DNA of 57,152 bases from Providencia sp. (GTDB lineage Bacteria; Pseudomonadota; Gammaproteobacteria; Enterobacterales; Enterobacteriaceae). Positions within the stretch are counted from its first letter, which is position 1. Every line of letters starts with the position of its first letter. Below the pieces are notes generated by a model. That model was not told the DNA's origin and did not search any database. It saw only the letters and a list, made by a program, of their open reading frames with translations. The translations under genes and the position numbers were made by a program. Positions 10,618 through 20,039 of the stretch are shown here, in pieces. The DNA lies in NCBI RefSeq assembly GCF_003533305.1, contig NZ_DOEH01000003.1:1-57152 (forward strand). Direction: 5' to 3'.

Positions 10618-11064
10618 CTGAGTGCCTATTATTTAATACTTTACTCATTATTTTCATATGAAAACATTTGTTTAATAAGTTTCTATAAGCTATTCATAAT
10701 CTAAAGATTAACTTATCTTTATTTTTAAAAAATAAAAATAAGTTAAATTTAATGTATTGAATTTATTTGTATTAGTTACTAATTATTTCTGGTGTTATTT
10801 AAAGTGTAAATGAATATTAAATTATCGGAATAATAAATGATTTTTTATTTTATCTATAAAACTAAGGTGATTGGAAAATTCATTTATAAAGCAATAGATT
10901 GCTCTTAAAAATAATACGGATGTCTCTTATCTTCATTAGAAAGTAAGGTTAATTCCTATCAATTTTTAACTTTTGATTGTTCATAACTATTTTAAATGTA
11001 AGGGATTAATTTTATAATGAATAATACTAGCTAAGTCTTTCTTTTTATTTTTTTGGGGGAAGGT
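10618..11064. other. 447-bp AT-rich spacer without a gene
   Basis: Very AT-rich, with no open frame I would support. A short hairpin, AGCAAT-AG-ATTGCT, lies at 10890-10903. It presumably holds the promoter of the XRE regulator gene at 11065, but no clear -35/-10 pair is obvious. Confidence 0.4.
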
Positions 11065-11334
11065 ATGCATATACCGGATAAAAAAAATATTTATGCATTA
11101 TTAGGAAATCATTTACGTAAAGCTAGGGTTGGTAAAGGCTTGTCGGGAAATGAGTTAGCCGCAATTATTAACTTAAGTCAGCAACAAATTTCTCGTTATG
11201 AGCTTGGAATTAATAAGTTAAGTTTAGATAAACTCATTGAAATTGTTATTTTTTTAGAGATAGATATTGATGATATTACGAGTCTTATATCTAAACAGGT
11301 TGAGTATGAAAAAGGAGTATGTCTTGCTGATTAA
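11065..11334 (+). CDS. XRE-family helix-turn-helix regulator, MrpJ-like
   Basis: Small 89-residue cytoplasmic DNA-binding protein. The open frame begins at a TTG at 11053, but the ATG at 11065 is preferred because GGGGGAAGG lies just before it. The helix-turn-helix covers roughly residues 10-65: LRKARVGKGLSGNELAA, then NLSQQQISRYELGINKLS, ending in IDIDDI. The motif SQQQISRYE followed by a short tail is typical of MrpJ and its paralogues in Proteus and Providencia, which are usually the last gene of fimbrial operons and repress motility. Here it stands alone, about 20 kb from the fimbrial operon of this window. Its targets are unknown. Confidence 0.75.
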   Translation: MHIPDKKNIYALLGNHLRKARVGKGLSGNELAAIINLSQQQISRYELGINKLSLDKLIEIVIFLEIDIDDITSLISKQVEYEKGVCLAD

Positions 11335-11400
11335 ATAGCCTGTCGATATTTTATGATTTTAAAAAATAAAATTGTATAATTATAAATAACAACCGAAATC

Positions 11401-11430
11401 TTGACATGAGTTACCATTGTTATGTGTAAT
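11401..11430 (+). promoter_or_regulatory. promoter-like sequence without a downstream gene nearby
   Basis: TTGACA (11401-11406) and TGTAAT (11425-11430) are separated by 18 bp, a good sigma-70 match. The next coding start (amiD) is 440 bp away, so a long leader or a non-coding transcript is possible. Confidence 0.4.
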
Positions 11431-11611
11431 GGGGTAGATAAGAAATCTTATTTAATTTTCCTTAAGTTATCTTAGTAATCACAGTATAACCGCCAGATAA
11501 TATATTATTAAGTCGTCATAATATAAAGTGAGTATTGTTACTATAACTTATTACTAACTGGATGTTTATGTTGTGATCTTTAAAATAAAAATCACACAGA
11601 GATTGAAAAAT

Positions 11612-11809
11612 AAGCCTTTATTTTTAACGTTTAAAGGAAAGTTGTTCTTTAAACTAGAGAAGTATAAGGCTTTAAATTAACAAGTATAAATTTAAAATAA
11701 TCACCTAATACTGTTTTAGGTCATTAGGGGTGAATATATAATTGTTGTATAAAAATAGTATCAGATGTTTTTATAAAAACCCTTTTCTAAGGTATATCAC
11801 CTTTTTATA
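11612..11809 (+). other. cluster of hairpins upstream of amiD
   Basis: Three structures follow one another. First, a nested pair: AAGCCTT/AAGGCTT (11612-11618, 11666-11672) enclosing GTTTAAAG/CTTTAAAC (11629-11636, 11647-11654). Second, TCACCTAAT (11701-11709) can pair with ATTAGG-GG-TGA (11723-11733), or its CCTAA with TTAGG (11716-11720), two mutually exclusive folds. Third, TATAAAAA/TTTTTATA (11772-11779, 11802-11809) encloses AAGGT/ACCTT (11789-11793, 11799-11803, overlapping the outer arm by two bases). No known RNA family was recognised. Confidence 0.45.
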
Positions 11810-11871
11810 GTGTTATTTAGCACTGTATGTTTAAATAAACAACTAATAGAAATGGAATAGGGTACGATAAG

Positions 11872-12765
11872 ATGTACAAAGGAATAGGGATATTTATTAT
11901 ATTCTTACTTATTGGGTGTTCAAGCCCATCATCACAAACAGGTTATTACCTCGACCATAGTTACTCGTCAAAAAATACCAGTGAAAGAATTCAGTATGTT
12001 GTGCTGCACTATACTGTTTCAGATGATGAGCAATCTATTAAGATACTGACAAAAGGCAAAGTGAGTTCTCATTATCTTATTCCAAGTCAGCCGCAACAGA
12101 AAAATAATCAACCTATTGTATTGCAATTGGTTCCTGAATCGTTAAAGGCGTGGCATGCAGGAGATAGCCGTTGGCTTTATCATACTAGTATGAATGATAG
12201 CTCAATTGGTATTGAGATTGTGAACGGAGGTTTCTCTGATGATAAAAAAGGGAATAAAACGTGGGCTCCGTTTAATGATATTCAAATTGTAGCGCTTATC
12301 CCGTTAGTTAAAGATATTATGCGGCGTTACAATATTCCTCCAGAAAATATTCTTGGTCATAGTGATGTTGCTCCGCGACGTAAACAAGATCCAGGAAGAG
12401 CTTTTCCGTGGCAGCGGCTATCACAACAAGGCATTGGCGCTTGGCCTGATCCTAAAACGGTCACTAAATATTTAGCGGGTCGAAATGTGAATGAGCCGAC
12501 GAATATCTTACAATTACAAAAAGCATTAAAATTTTATGGCTACTCTGGAATACCATTAACAGGAAAACTTGATAGGGAGACACAAAGTACTCTTCGCGCT
12601 TTCCAGTTACATTTCCGGCCTCGAGATATTGACGGACGTGCAGATGCAGAAACTGAAGCTATTGTATTTGCGTTGATTGAAAAATATCGCGATATGTCAC
12701 GATTTAAGGCATATCAGCAGAAAAAACAGTCAGAAGAAAGCTTTTCTAATCAACATGGGGATTAG
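11872..12765 (+). CDS. amiD: N-acetylmuramoyl-L-alanine amidase AmiD, outer-membrane lipoprotein
   Basis: Zinc amidase that releases peptides from muramic acid, including anhydro-muropeptides, on the periplasmic face of the outer membrane. It has 297 residues (E. coli AmiD 276). A lipobox (LLIGC, Cys16) predicts a lipoprotein. The Amidase_2 domain spans about 38-185 with zinc ligands expected at His46 (LHYTVS), His163 (LGHSDVAP) and Asp173 or its neighbour (KQDPG). A peptidoglycan-binding domain (PG_binding_1 type) follows at about 205-275. It stands alone with a long structured leader and precedes the convergent iclR. Confidence 0.9.
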   Translation: MYKGIGIFIIFLLIGCSSPSSQTGYYLDHSYSSKNTSERIQYVVLHYTVSDDEQSIKILTKGKVSSHYLIPSQPQQKNNQPIVLQLVPESLKAWHAGDSRWLYHTSMNDSSIGIEIVNGGFSDDKKGNKTWAPFNDIQIVALIPLVKDIMRRYNIPPENILGHSDVAPRRKQDPGRAFPWQRLSQQGIGAWPDPKTVTKYLAGRNVNEPTNILQLQKALKFYGYSGIPLTGKLDRETQSTLRAFQLHFRPRDIDGRADAETEAIVFALIEKYRDMSRFKAYQQKKQSEESFSNQHGD

Positions 12766-12828
12766 TTCGTATTTTTCGTAACTGTTTAATCATCTTAGTG
12801 ATCCATTTAAGTCTCTGTGAATATTTAA

Positions 12829-13659
12829 TTAACGGTTCGCACCATATTCACGGCTGATTTCTTTTGCTGCTTTGATGACCATAGCGCCGAGCTCGGTAAT
12901 TCGGTCATCAGTGATACGAGATAGGGGGCCTGAAATTGAAATAGCAGCAAAGGCCTCTTTATGCTCATCGTAAATACAAGCTCCGATACATCGTAAACCA
13001 AGGGCATGTTCTTCATCATCATAAGAAAATCCTTGTTTTTTAGCTTGTTGTAGATTCTCTTTTAATGCAGAAGGATTAGTTAATGTATGAGGCGTGTAGG
13101 CGTGTAAGCCTTTTTTACTGAGTAGCGAAAATAGTTTTTCTTCGGTAAGGTTCGCAATAAAAGCTTTACCTGCTCCCGATGCATGTAATGGGAGCTTGCC
13201 ACCAATCGGTGCCGACATTCTCATCAAAGCATTACATTGAACCTGATCAACAATCACGGCATCGTATTCACTGCGATCGAGAATGGCTAAATTAACCGTT
13301 TCACCAGATCCATCCATCAAACGACGTAATATTGGATGTACAAGTGCGAGTAAGTTGCGGCTTTCAAGAAAACTACTGCCGATAATGAATGCATTAGATG
13401 CGATGACCCACAGTCCTAAATCGCCTGTCTGGCGTACAAAACCATGTTGCTCTAACGTCATCAGTAGGCGATGAGTGGTTGAGTTAGGTAAACCTGATTG
13501 AAGAGCGATATCGGTTAATGCAATACCGCCAGTTGATTCAGAAATATATTCCAAAAGTGTCAGTCCACGACTTAATGATTGGACTTGTCCTGCTGCTGTA
13601 GCGCCGCTGGCAGGGCCTTTTGCCTTTTTTAATTTTTTTGTAATTGGTGCAGTCGCCAT
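12829..13659 (-). CDS. iclR: acetate operon repressor IclR
   Basis: IclR-family repressor of aceBAK, responding to glyoxylate and pyruvate. It has 276 residues: an Ala/Lys-rich N-terminal tail, a winged helix-turn-helix at about 26-88 (with LQSGLPNSTTHRLLMTLEQ) and a C-terminal effector domain from about 100, containing HASGAGKAFIA and DDEEHALGLRCIGACIYD. The ATG follows AGGAGAG. It is divergent from metH as in E. coli. Its conserved operator is seen upstream of aceB (1531-1553), and a candidate autoregulatory site lies at 13697-13712. Confidence 0.95.
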   Translation of the reverse strand: MATAPITKKLKKAKGPASGATAAGQVQSLSRGLTLLEYISESTGGIALTDIALQSGLPNSTTHRLLMTLEQHGFVRQTGDLGLWVIASNAFIIGSSFLESRNLLALVHPILRRLMDGSGETVNLAILDRSEYDAVIVDQVQCNALMRMSAPIGGKLPLHASGAGKAFIANLTEEKLFSLLSKKGLHAYTPHTLTNPSALKENLQQAKKQGFSYDDEEHALGLRCIGACIYDEHKEAFAAISISGPLSRITDDRITELGAMVIKAAKEISREYGANR

Positions 13660-13696
13660 TAAGTCTCTCCTGACTGGAATGTATTTTTGTTTCTAT

Positions 13697-13712
13697 TATG
13701 AATGATTTCCCC
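13697..13712 (-). promoter_or_regulatory. possible IclR autoregulatory site
   Basis: TATGAATGATTTCCCC resembles the IclR box TGGAAAT-n-ATTTCCA: the ATTTCC half is intact and the other half is degenerate. It is 38-53 bp upstream of iclR, where E. coli IclR represses itself. Confidence 0.3.
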
Positions 13713-13868
13713 TGAAAATACTCATCGGATCAGTGAGAAATTAGATCTGGAGGCAACCTGAGAAACTCTCATCACAGCGATAAATTTTCTAACTGAAAGT
13801 TGTGATAGGATGTGAGAGCGAAAAATTTAACTTATTATTTGGGTGTCCGATTTCAGGAGGGCAGTGCA

Positions 13869-16800
13869 GTGTCCAGTAAAATCAAACAATTAGAACAAGA
13901 ATTAAAGAAGCGCATCTTAGTCCTCGATGGTGCTATGGGAACGATGATCCAGCGCCATAAATTAACCGAAGAACAATTTCGCGGTGAAAGATTTGCTGAT
14001 TGGCCTAGCGATCTAAAAGGTAATAATGATCTTCTCGTACTGACGCAACCGGATATTATCCGTGAGATCCATAGCCAATATTTTGAAGCTGGCGCGGATA
14101 TTATTGAAACCAATACATTTAACTCGACGCCAATCGCGATGGCTGATTACCGAATGGAAGCTCTTTCCGCTGAAATTAATCAGGTTGCTGCGCAGATTGC
14201 GCGTGAATGTGCTGATGAATGGACGCGCAAAACACCAGAGCAGCCACGTTATGTCGCGGGTGTTTTAGGTCCAACTAACCGAACTGCCTCGATCTCCCCC
14301 GATGTTAATGACCCTGCATTTAGAAATGTGACCTTCGATTTGCTGGTGGATGCTTATCGTGAATCAACGCGCGCTTTAATTAATGGTGGTGTTGATTTAA
14401 TCATGATCGAAACCATTTTCGATACGTTAAACGCCAAAGCAGCTATTTTTGCGGTAGAAAGTGAATTTGAAGCACTCAATATTTATTTGCCCGTGATGAT
14501 TTCTGGCACGATCACCGATGCATCAGGTCGAACGCTATCTGGGCAAACGACCGAAGCCTTCTATAACTCTTTACGTCATGCACAGCCATTATCATTTGGC
14601 CTTAATTGTGCATTAGGCCCTGATGAGCTACGTCAATATATCGCTGAATTATCTAGAATTTCTGAGTGTTATGTAAGCGCTCACCCAAATGCAGGTTTAC
14701 CTAATGCGTTTGGCGAATATGATCTTGATGCACAAAATATGGCTGCGCAAATTCATGAATGGGCGCAAGCCGGATTCTTGAATATAGTCGGGGGTTGTTG
14801 CGGAACCACGCCTTTGCATATTCAAAAAATGGCTGAAGCAGTCAAAGGTTTGGCACCACGGCAGCTCCCTGAATTACCGATTGAATGTCGATTAGCGGGC
14901 CTTGAGCCACTTAATATTGGGCAAAAATCATTATTTGTTAACGTGGGTGAGCGTACTAATGTCACCGGGTCAGCAAAATTTAAACGCTTAATTAAAGAAG
15001 AAAACTATCAAGAAGCGTTAGATGTTGCTCGTCAACAAGTTGAAAGTGGCGCACAGATTATTGATATCAATATGGATGAGGGAATGCTGGACTCTCATGC
15101 TGCAATGGTGCGATTTTTGAACTTAATTGCCGGTGAACCTGATATTTCTCGTGTGCCGATTATGATTGACTCCTCTAAATGGGAGGTTATTGAAAAAGGT
15201 CTTAAGTGTATACAGGGTAAGGGGATTGTTAACTCTATTTCGATGAAAGAAGGAGAAACCGCTTTTATCGAACATGCTAAATTAGTACGTAAGTATGGGG
15301 CTGCAATGGTTGTTATGGCCTTTGATGAGATTGGGCAAGCGGATACTCGTGAACGAAAAATTGAGATTTGTCGCCGTGCTTATCAAATATTAACTGAAAC
15401 CGTTGGTTTTCCACCTGAAGATATTATTTTCGATCCTAATATTTTTGCGGTAGCGACGGGTATCGAAGAACATAATAACTATGCGGTTGATTTTATTGAA
15501 GTCTGTAAAGATATTAAACAACAACTGCCGTATGCGATGATTTCAGGTGGTGTATCCAATGTATCATTCTCATTTAGAGGAAATGATGCTGTTCGTGAAG
15601 CTATCCATGCGGTTTTTTTGTATTACGCGATTCGAAATGGCATGGATATGGGGATCGTAAATGCGGGGCAATTAGCCATTTATGATGATTTACCCTCAGA
15701 GTTAAAAAATGCAGTTGAAGATGTCATTTTAAACCGTCGGGATGATGGTACTGAGCGTTTATTAGAGCTTGCAGAAAAATATCGCTCGACAGGGTCAGAA
15801 GAACAACAAATACAGCAAGCAGAGTGGCGAAGTTGGGAAGTTGAAAAACGCTTAGAGTACGCCTTGGTTAAAGGTATCACTGAATTTATTGTTCAAGATA
15901 CGGAAGAGGCGAGAGCACGTGCAACAAGTCCAATTGAAGTCATTGAAGGTTCTTTGATGAACGGAATGAACGTGGTAGGAGACCTGTTTGGTGAAGGAAA
16001 AATGTTTCTGCCACAAGTCGTGAAATCCGCCCGAGTCATGAAACAAGCTGTTGCTTATTTAGAACCGTATATTAATGAATTAAAACAGTCGAGTAGCAGT
16101 GCAGGTAAAGTCCTACTGGCGACAGTGAAAGGCGATGTACACGATATCGGGAAAAATATTGTTGGTGTAGTTTTACAATGTAATAATTATGAAATCATTG
16201 ATTTAGGCGTTATGGTGCCGTGCGAAACTATTTTAAAAACCGCCCGCGAGCAAAATGTCGATATTATTGGTTTGTCTGGGCTAATAACACCATCCCTTGA
16301 TGAAATGGTACATGTTGCTAAAGAGATGGAAAGGCAAGGTTTCTCACTGCCATTATTAATTGGCGGCGCAACAACTTCTAAAGCACATACTGCGGTTAAA
16401 ATTGAACCTAATTATGTTCGTGGGCCAACCACTTATGTCTCTAACGCTTCTCGTACCGTTGGGGTTGTTTCTGCATTACTTTCTGAAATAAAAAAACCAG
16501 AATTTATAGAACGTACACGTCGCGAATATGAAACCGTCCGTCAGCAACATGGGCGCCGTAGGCCAAAAACACCGCCTGTTTCTCTTGATGTTGCGCGTGC
16601 GAATTCGGTAAAAATTGACTGGACAAATTATCAGCCCCCTGTACCTAATTTCTTAGGTGTTCAAGAAGTAGAAGCCTCTATTGAGGTATTGCGCCATTAT
16701 ATTGATTGGACTCCTTTTTTCATGACGTGGTCTCTCGCGGGTAAATATCCGCGAATTTTAGATGATGAAGTAGTGGGCTCTGAAGCTCGTAGGTTATTAG

Positions 16801-17555
16801 CTGATGCCAATGAGATGTTAGATATGTTGGCAGAGAAAAAACTGCTGACGCCTAAAGGTATTTTTGGTTTATTTCCAGCAAACAGTGTAGGGGATGATAT
16901 TGAAATTTATCACTCTTCATTGCGTGATAGCGTTCAGGCTGTTGGGCTTAATTTACGTCAGCAAACATTGAAAACTGATTTTCCAAATTATTGCTTATCG
17001 GATTTTGTTGCACCTAAAGAGAGTGGTAAGGCCGATTATATCGGTGCATTTGCCGTGACTGGTGGTTTAGAAGAAGACGCGCTGGCTGAGCAATATGAAA
17101 ATGAGCATGATGATTATAATAAAATTATGCTTAAAGCATTAGCAGATAGATTGGCGGAAGCATTTGCAGAATATTTACATCAGCAAGTAAGAATGCGTTA
17201 TTGGGGCTATGCCGCAGATGAAAATTTGAGTAATGAAGAGCTCATTCGTGAAAATTATCAAGGAACACGGCCTGCTCCAGGGTATCCGGCTTGTCCTGAA
17301 CATACTGAGAAAGAAAAGATTTGGCAGTTACTGGACGTTGAAACGCAGGTCGGCATGAAATTGACGAGCTCATTTGCGATGTGGCCGGGAGCTTCGGTAT
17401 CGGGTTGGTATTTTAGTCACCCTGATAGTAAATATTTTGCGGTGGCGCAACTACAGAAAGATCAAATCGAAGATTATGCAAAGCGTAAAGGGATGTTAGT
17501 GACTGAACTTGAGCGCTGGCTAGCACCTAATTTAGGTTATGACCCGGAGGACTAA
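13869..17555 (+). CDS. metH: cobalamin-dependent methionine synthase
   Basis: Transfers a methyl group from 5-methyltetrahydrofolate through cobalamin to homocysteine. The frame is open from 13812, but the GTG at 13869 is chosen: it follows AGGAGG by 8 bases and gives 1228 residues beginning SSKIKQL, matching E. coli MetH (1227), which also uses GTG. Modules in order: homocysteine domain (about 1-330, zinc Cys in GLNCALG and GGCCGTTP), folate domain (about 350-640), B12 domain with the axial DVHDIGK motif (about 755-765), and the C-terminal SAM-binding activation domain with [15 protein letters not shown]. It is divergent from iclR. Confidence 0.97.
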   Translation: MSSKIKQLEQELKKRILVLDGAMGTMIQRHKLTEEQFRGERFADWPSDLKGNNDLLVLTQPDIIREIHSQYFEAGADIIETNTFNSTPIAMADYRMEALSAEINQVAAQIARECADEWTRKTPEQPRYVAGVLGPTNRTASISPDVNDPAFRNVTFDLLVDAYRESTRALINGGVDLIMIETIFDTLNAKAAIFAVESEFEALNIYLPVMISGTITDASGRTLSGQTTEAFYNSLRHAQPLSFGLNCALGPDELRQYIAELSRISECYVSAHPNAGLPNAFGEYDLDAQNMAAQIHEWAQAGFLNIVGGCCGTTPLHIQKMAEAVKGLAPRQLPELPIECRLAGLEPLNIGQKSLFVNVGERTNVTGSAKFKRLIKEENYQEALDVARQQVESGAQIIDINMDEGMLDSHAAMVRFLNLIAGEPDISRVPIMIDSSKWEVIEKGLKCIQGKGIVNSISMKEGETAFIEHAKLVRKYGAAMVVMAFDEIGQADTRERKIEICRRAYQILTETVGFPPEDIIFDPNIFAVATGIEEHNNYAVDFIEVCKDIKQQLPYAMISGGVSNVSFSFRGNDAVREAIHAVFLYYAIRNGMDMGIVNAGQLAIYDDLPSELKNAVEDVILNRRDDGTERLLELAEKYRSTGSEEQQIQQAEWRSWEVEKRLEYALVKGITEFIVQDTEEARARATSPIEVIEGSLMNGMNVVGDLFGEGKMFLPQVVKSARVMKQAVAYLEPYINELKQSSSSAGKVLLATVKGDVHDIGKNIVGVVLQCNNYEIIDLGVMVPCETILKTAREQNVDIIGLSGLITPSLDEMVHVAKEMERQGFSLPLLIGGATTSKAHTAVKIEPNYVRGPTTYVSNASRTVGVVSALLSEIKKPEFIERTRREYETVRQQHGRRRPKTPPVSLDVARANSVKIDWTNYQPPVPNFLGVQEVEASIEVLRHYIDWTPFFMTWSLAGKYPRILDDEVVGSEARRLLADANEMLDMLAEKKLLTPKGIFGLFPANSVGDDIEIYHSSLRDSVQAVGLNLRQQTLKTDFPNYCLSDFVAPKESGKADYIGAFAVTGGLEEDALAEQYENEHDDYNKIMLKALADRLAEAFAEYLHQQVRMRYWGYAADENLSNEELIRENYQGTRPAPGYPACPEHTEKEKIWQLLDVETQVGMKLTSSFAMWPGASVSGWYFSHPDSKYFAVAQLQKDQIEDYAKRKGMLVTELERWLAPNLGYDPED

Positions 17556-17622
17556 TGGATCAGTGGATTGATTTTTCATGCATTAGGCACCATCTTATAG
17601 CTATGACATTCAAAGGGGCCAA

Positions 17623-18213
17623 ATGATGAGCTATGAATTTATTATTGAAGAAAAACTACCATCAGCGTCAGTTTTTCCTTATCAGATTCAAAATAGTGCA
17701 GCGCCAGAAACGTTCATATTGAGTGAAGATGCTGTAAGCGCCATGATGAGTATTTTACAAATTATGGATAAGCTTGATACAGATGATTCACTCAATGAAC
17801 ACTGTTTTAATCAGATATGGTTAAGAAGTGAGTTAACTCCGGCGAGAGCAGAAGAAATCTATTTATTTCTTGAAGAGCAAGAAAAAGTAGAACCTCTACC
17901 TTCTGATGAGGAAATTACGGCTTTTCATCAAGCACAAAAAGATGAAGATAAACTGTTATCTCAAGAAAGTGCTAAAGATGGGATGATACCGGTACATAAG
18001 TTTTCGACTAATGATGGCTGGTTAGTGACATCTAAAGAAAGTGGATTGATTGCAGAGACTTTTTCGCCTGAGTTAATTAAAGAAAATCATTTTGTGATCT
18101 CTCAGATTTCAAGTTTGTGTAATATTAGCCATCCAAAACTAGAAGTGATATTCATCGAATGGGGCAAGTTTAATTTATTTGCCAGTAAACATGGTGGTTA
18201 TCGAGTTAATTAA
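17623..18213 (+). CDS. hypothetical protein, 196 residues
   Basis: Not recognised. The frame starts MMSYEFIIEE with AAAGGGGCC before the ATG, 67 bp after metH, so it may be read through from metH. The protein is acidic and soluble, with no signal peptide or membrane segment. The middle (about 60-125) is rich in Glu and looks helical (ARAEEIYLFLEEQEKVEP), and the C-terminal third looks like a mixed alpha/beta fold ending in KHGGYRVN. In E. coli the gene after metH is a different one, so this is a lineage-specific insertion. Confidence 0.75.
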   Translation: MMSYEFIIEEKLPSASVFPYQIQNSAAPETFILSEDAVSAMMSILQIMDKLDTDDSLNEHCFNQIWLRSELTPARAEEIYLFLEEQEKVEPLPSDEEITAFHQAQKDEDKLLSQESAKDGMIPVHKFSTNDGWLVTSKESGLIAETFSPELIKENHFVISQISSLCNISHPKLEVIFIEWGKFNLFASKHGGYRVN

Positions 18214-18418
18214 TCGATAGTGTTTATTTTTGATTTGGCTTCTTACTTGTAAATATGACTGTTCAGTGCAGCTAAGGTCTTGGAGTATTGAGTGGTTAGC
18301 TGCCTGAATTTTTATCCGCTATTCTTGCTCAATTTCATTATTTTAAGCTTGAGTCCCTTATGATTTTTTTATTGAGGTGTTATGTTAATAACATCATTCT
18401 AGTTAATGGATTAAATCG

Positions 18419-19897
18419 ATGAAATTACACCATCTATTGCTGGGTCTGTGTATTAGCTATATCCCTTTTACACAAGCTGAATCTGTAAAAGGGGACTCAA
18501 TAAAAGAAAAATCTCAGACCCTCTTAGTACAAACAAAACAGAATGATTTTCCTGCTGAATTTAAAAAGAAAATGACACAGGCATCTAATGGCGATGTGAA
18601 TGCGATGATTGATATCGGCATTGCTTATATGGATGGGACTGAGTTTTTAGAGGCTGACGATAAAATCGCCTATCGCTGGTTTAAAAAAGTCGCTGATTTA
18701 GATAACACGGATGGTGATTATTACCTCGGTATGTTATTACAAAACCAGAAGAAATACACTGAAGCCGCAAATTGGTACCGCAAAGGTGCAGAGAAAGGTG
18801 ACGCCTATTGCCAATATGCCATGGGATTTTTATATGAACGTGGTCTAGGGGTCAAAGAAGATGATAAGCAAGCCAAGGCATGGTATTCGGAAGCGGCAGA
18901 GCAAGGGCAAGCGCACGCTCAGTTTGCGTTAGGTATGTTTTATCATGATGGTTTAGGGGGCGACGTTGATTATCAAAAAGCCCGTGAATGGTATGAGAAA
19001 AGTGCTGAAAATGGCATATCAGCAGCCTTTAATAATCTTGCCGTGATGTATGAGAATGGTGAAGGGCTTGAAAAAGATGATGCAACTGCCATTTATTTAT
19101 ATCGACAAGCTGCCAATATGGGCTCGGCAATTGCTCAAACAAACATGGGTGATTTTTATCAAAAAGGCCATCCTCTAATCGAAAAAAATAGTTATCAAGC
19201 AATTTATTGGTATAAAAGAGCGGCTTTGCAAGGCGATACATCGGGCCAGCTAGCGATGGCAAAAGCGTATGAGAATGGTGATGGCGTTGGTCTGGATTTA
19301 GTGGAAGCTTTTGCATGGTATCAACGTGCTGCTCTCAATGAGTCATCGGAAGCAGGCATGAAAGTGGCTGAGTTCTATGAAAAAGGGTTGGGGGGAGTAA
19401 AACAAGATAATGCTAAAGCCGTTGAATGGTATCTCAGTATGGCAGATGACGATATTACGCCGGCGCAGCTTAAGCTTGCATCGCTTTATTTAGCGGGCGG
19501 TTTGAAAGACATTGATATTAAGAATATTGTCGATTGGCTTCAATTGTCAGAAGAAAATAGTATTGATGCAAAAAATCAATTAGCGGTGTTTTATTTAACG
19601 GGTACTGGGGTTTCGCAAGATCCACGTAAAGCGCGAGAGTTATGGGAAAAAGCGGCTTTTAAAGAAAACAGTGACGCTCAAAATAATTTAGCGGTGATGT
19701 ATGCAAGAGGTATTGGGGGCGATAAAAATATTTTTCGCGCTGTAATGTGGTTTGAACGTGCAGAAAAGTTAGGCAATACTAAAGCAAAACAGAATTTGAC
19801 ATTGCTCAAAAATGAAACAAAGGTAAAAGCAAATGAATTGCAATATACCGATGATTTACAAAAAATTTTGATGAAAAGTAAATCTAATAAAGTTTAA
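18419..19897 (+). CDS. periplasmic Sel1-repeat protein
   Basis: A 492-residue exported protein with a signal peptide (about 1-20, ending FTQAES). From about residue 55 to 460 it is a solenoid of roughly eleven to twelve 36-residue Sel1-like repeats; typical units read AMGFLYERGLGVKEDDKQA and NNLAVMYENGEGLEKDDAT. Such proteins act as protein-interaction scaffolds, and in some pathogens as secreted host-interaction factors; no specific partner can be named. It is a single gene between the unrecognised gene at 17623 and the convergent lysC, with a hairpin terminator at 19991. Confidence 0.85.
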   Translation: MKLHHLLLGLCISYIPFTQAESVKGDSIKEKSQTLLVQTKQNDFPAEFKKKMTQASNGDVNAMIDIGIAYMDGTEFLEADDKIAYRWFKKVADLDNTDGDYYLGMLLQNQKKYTEAANWYRKGAEKGDAYCQYAMGFLYERGLGVKEDDKQAKAWYSEAAEQGQAHAQFALGMFYHDGLGGDVDYQKAREWYEKSAENGISAAFNNLAVMYENGEGLEKDDATAIYLYRQAANMGSAIAQTNMGDFYQKGHPLIEKNSYQAIYWYKRAALQGDTSGQLAMAKAYENGDGVGLDLVEAFAWYQRAALNESSEAGMKVAEFYEKGLGGVKQDNAKAVEWYLSMADDDITPAQLKLASLYLAGGLKDIDIKNIVDWLQLSEENSIDAKNQLAVFYLTGTGVSQDPRKARELWEKAAFKENSDAQNNLAVMYARGIGGDKNIFRAVMWFERAEKLGNTKAKQNLTLLKNETKVKANELQYTDDLQKILMKSKSNKV

Positions 19898-19990
19898 TCT
19901 GAATTAAAATTAGCATAATGATTACCTCATATTTGAATATGCAATAAGGCTGTGTATTGGCTTGGTTTTAAGGCAGTGGCAGACTTAAAT

Positions 19991-20020
19991 ATAGACGGTC
20001 ATGAATACCGTCTATATTTT
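19991..20020. terminator. bidirectional terminator between the Sel1 gene and lysC
   Basis: ATAGACGGT (19991-19999) and ACCGTCTAT (20007-20015) make a perfect 9-bp stem with a 7-base loop. ATTTTT follows on the plus strand and a weaker ATTTAAG on the minus strand. It lies between two convergent genes. Confidence 0.75.
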
Positions 20021-20039
20021 TAGGAATACTAAATCGTTA

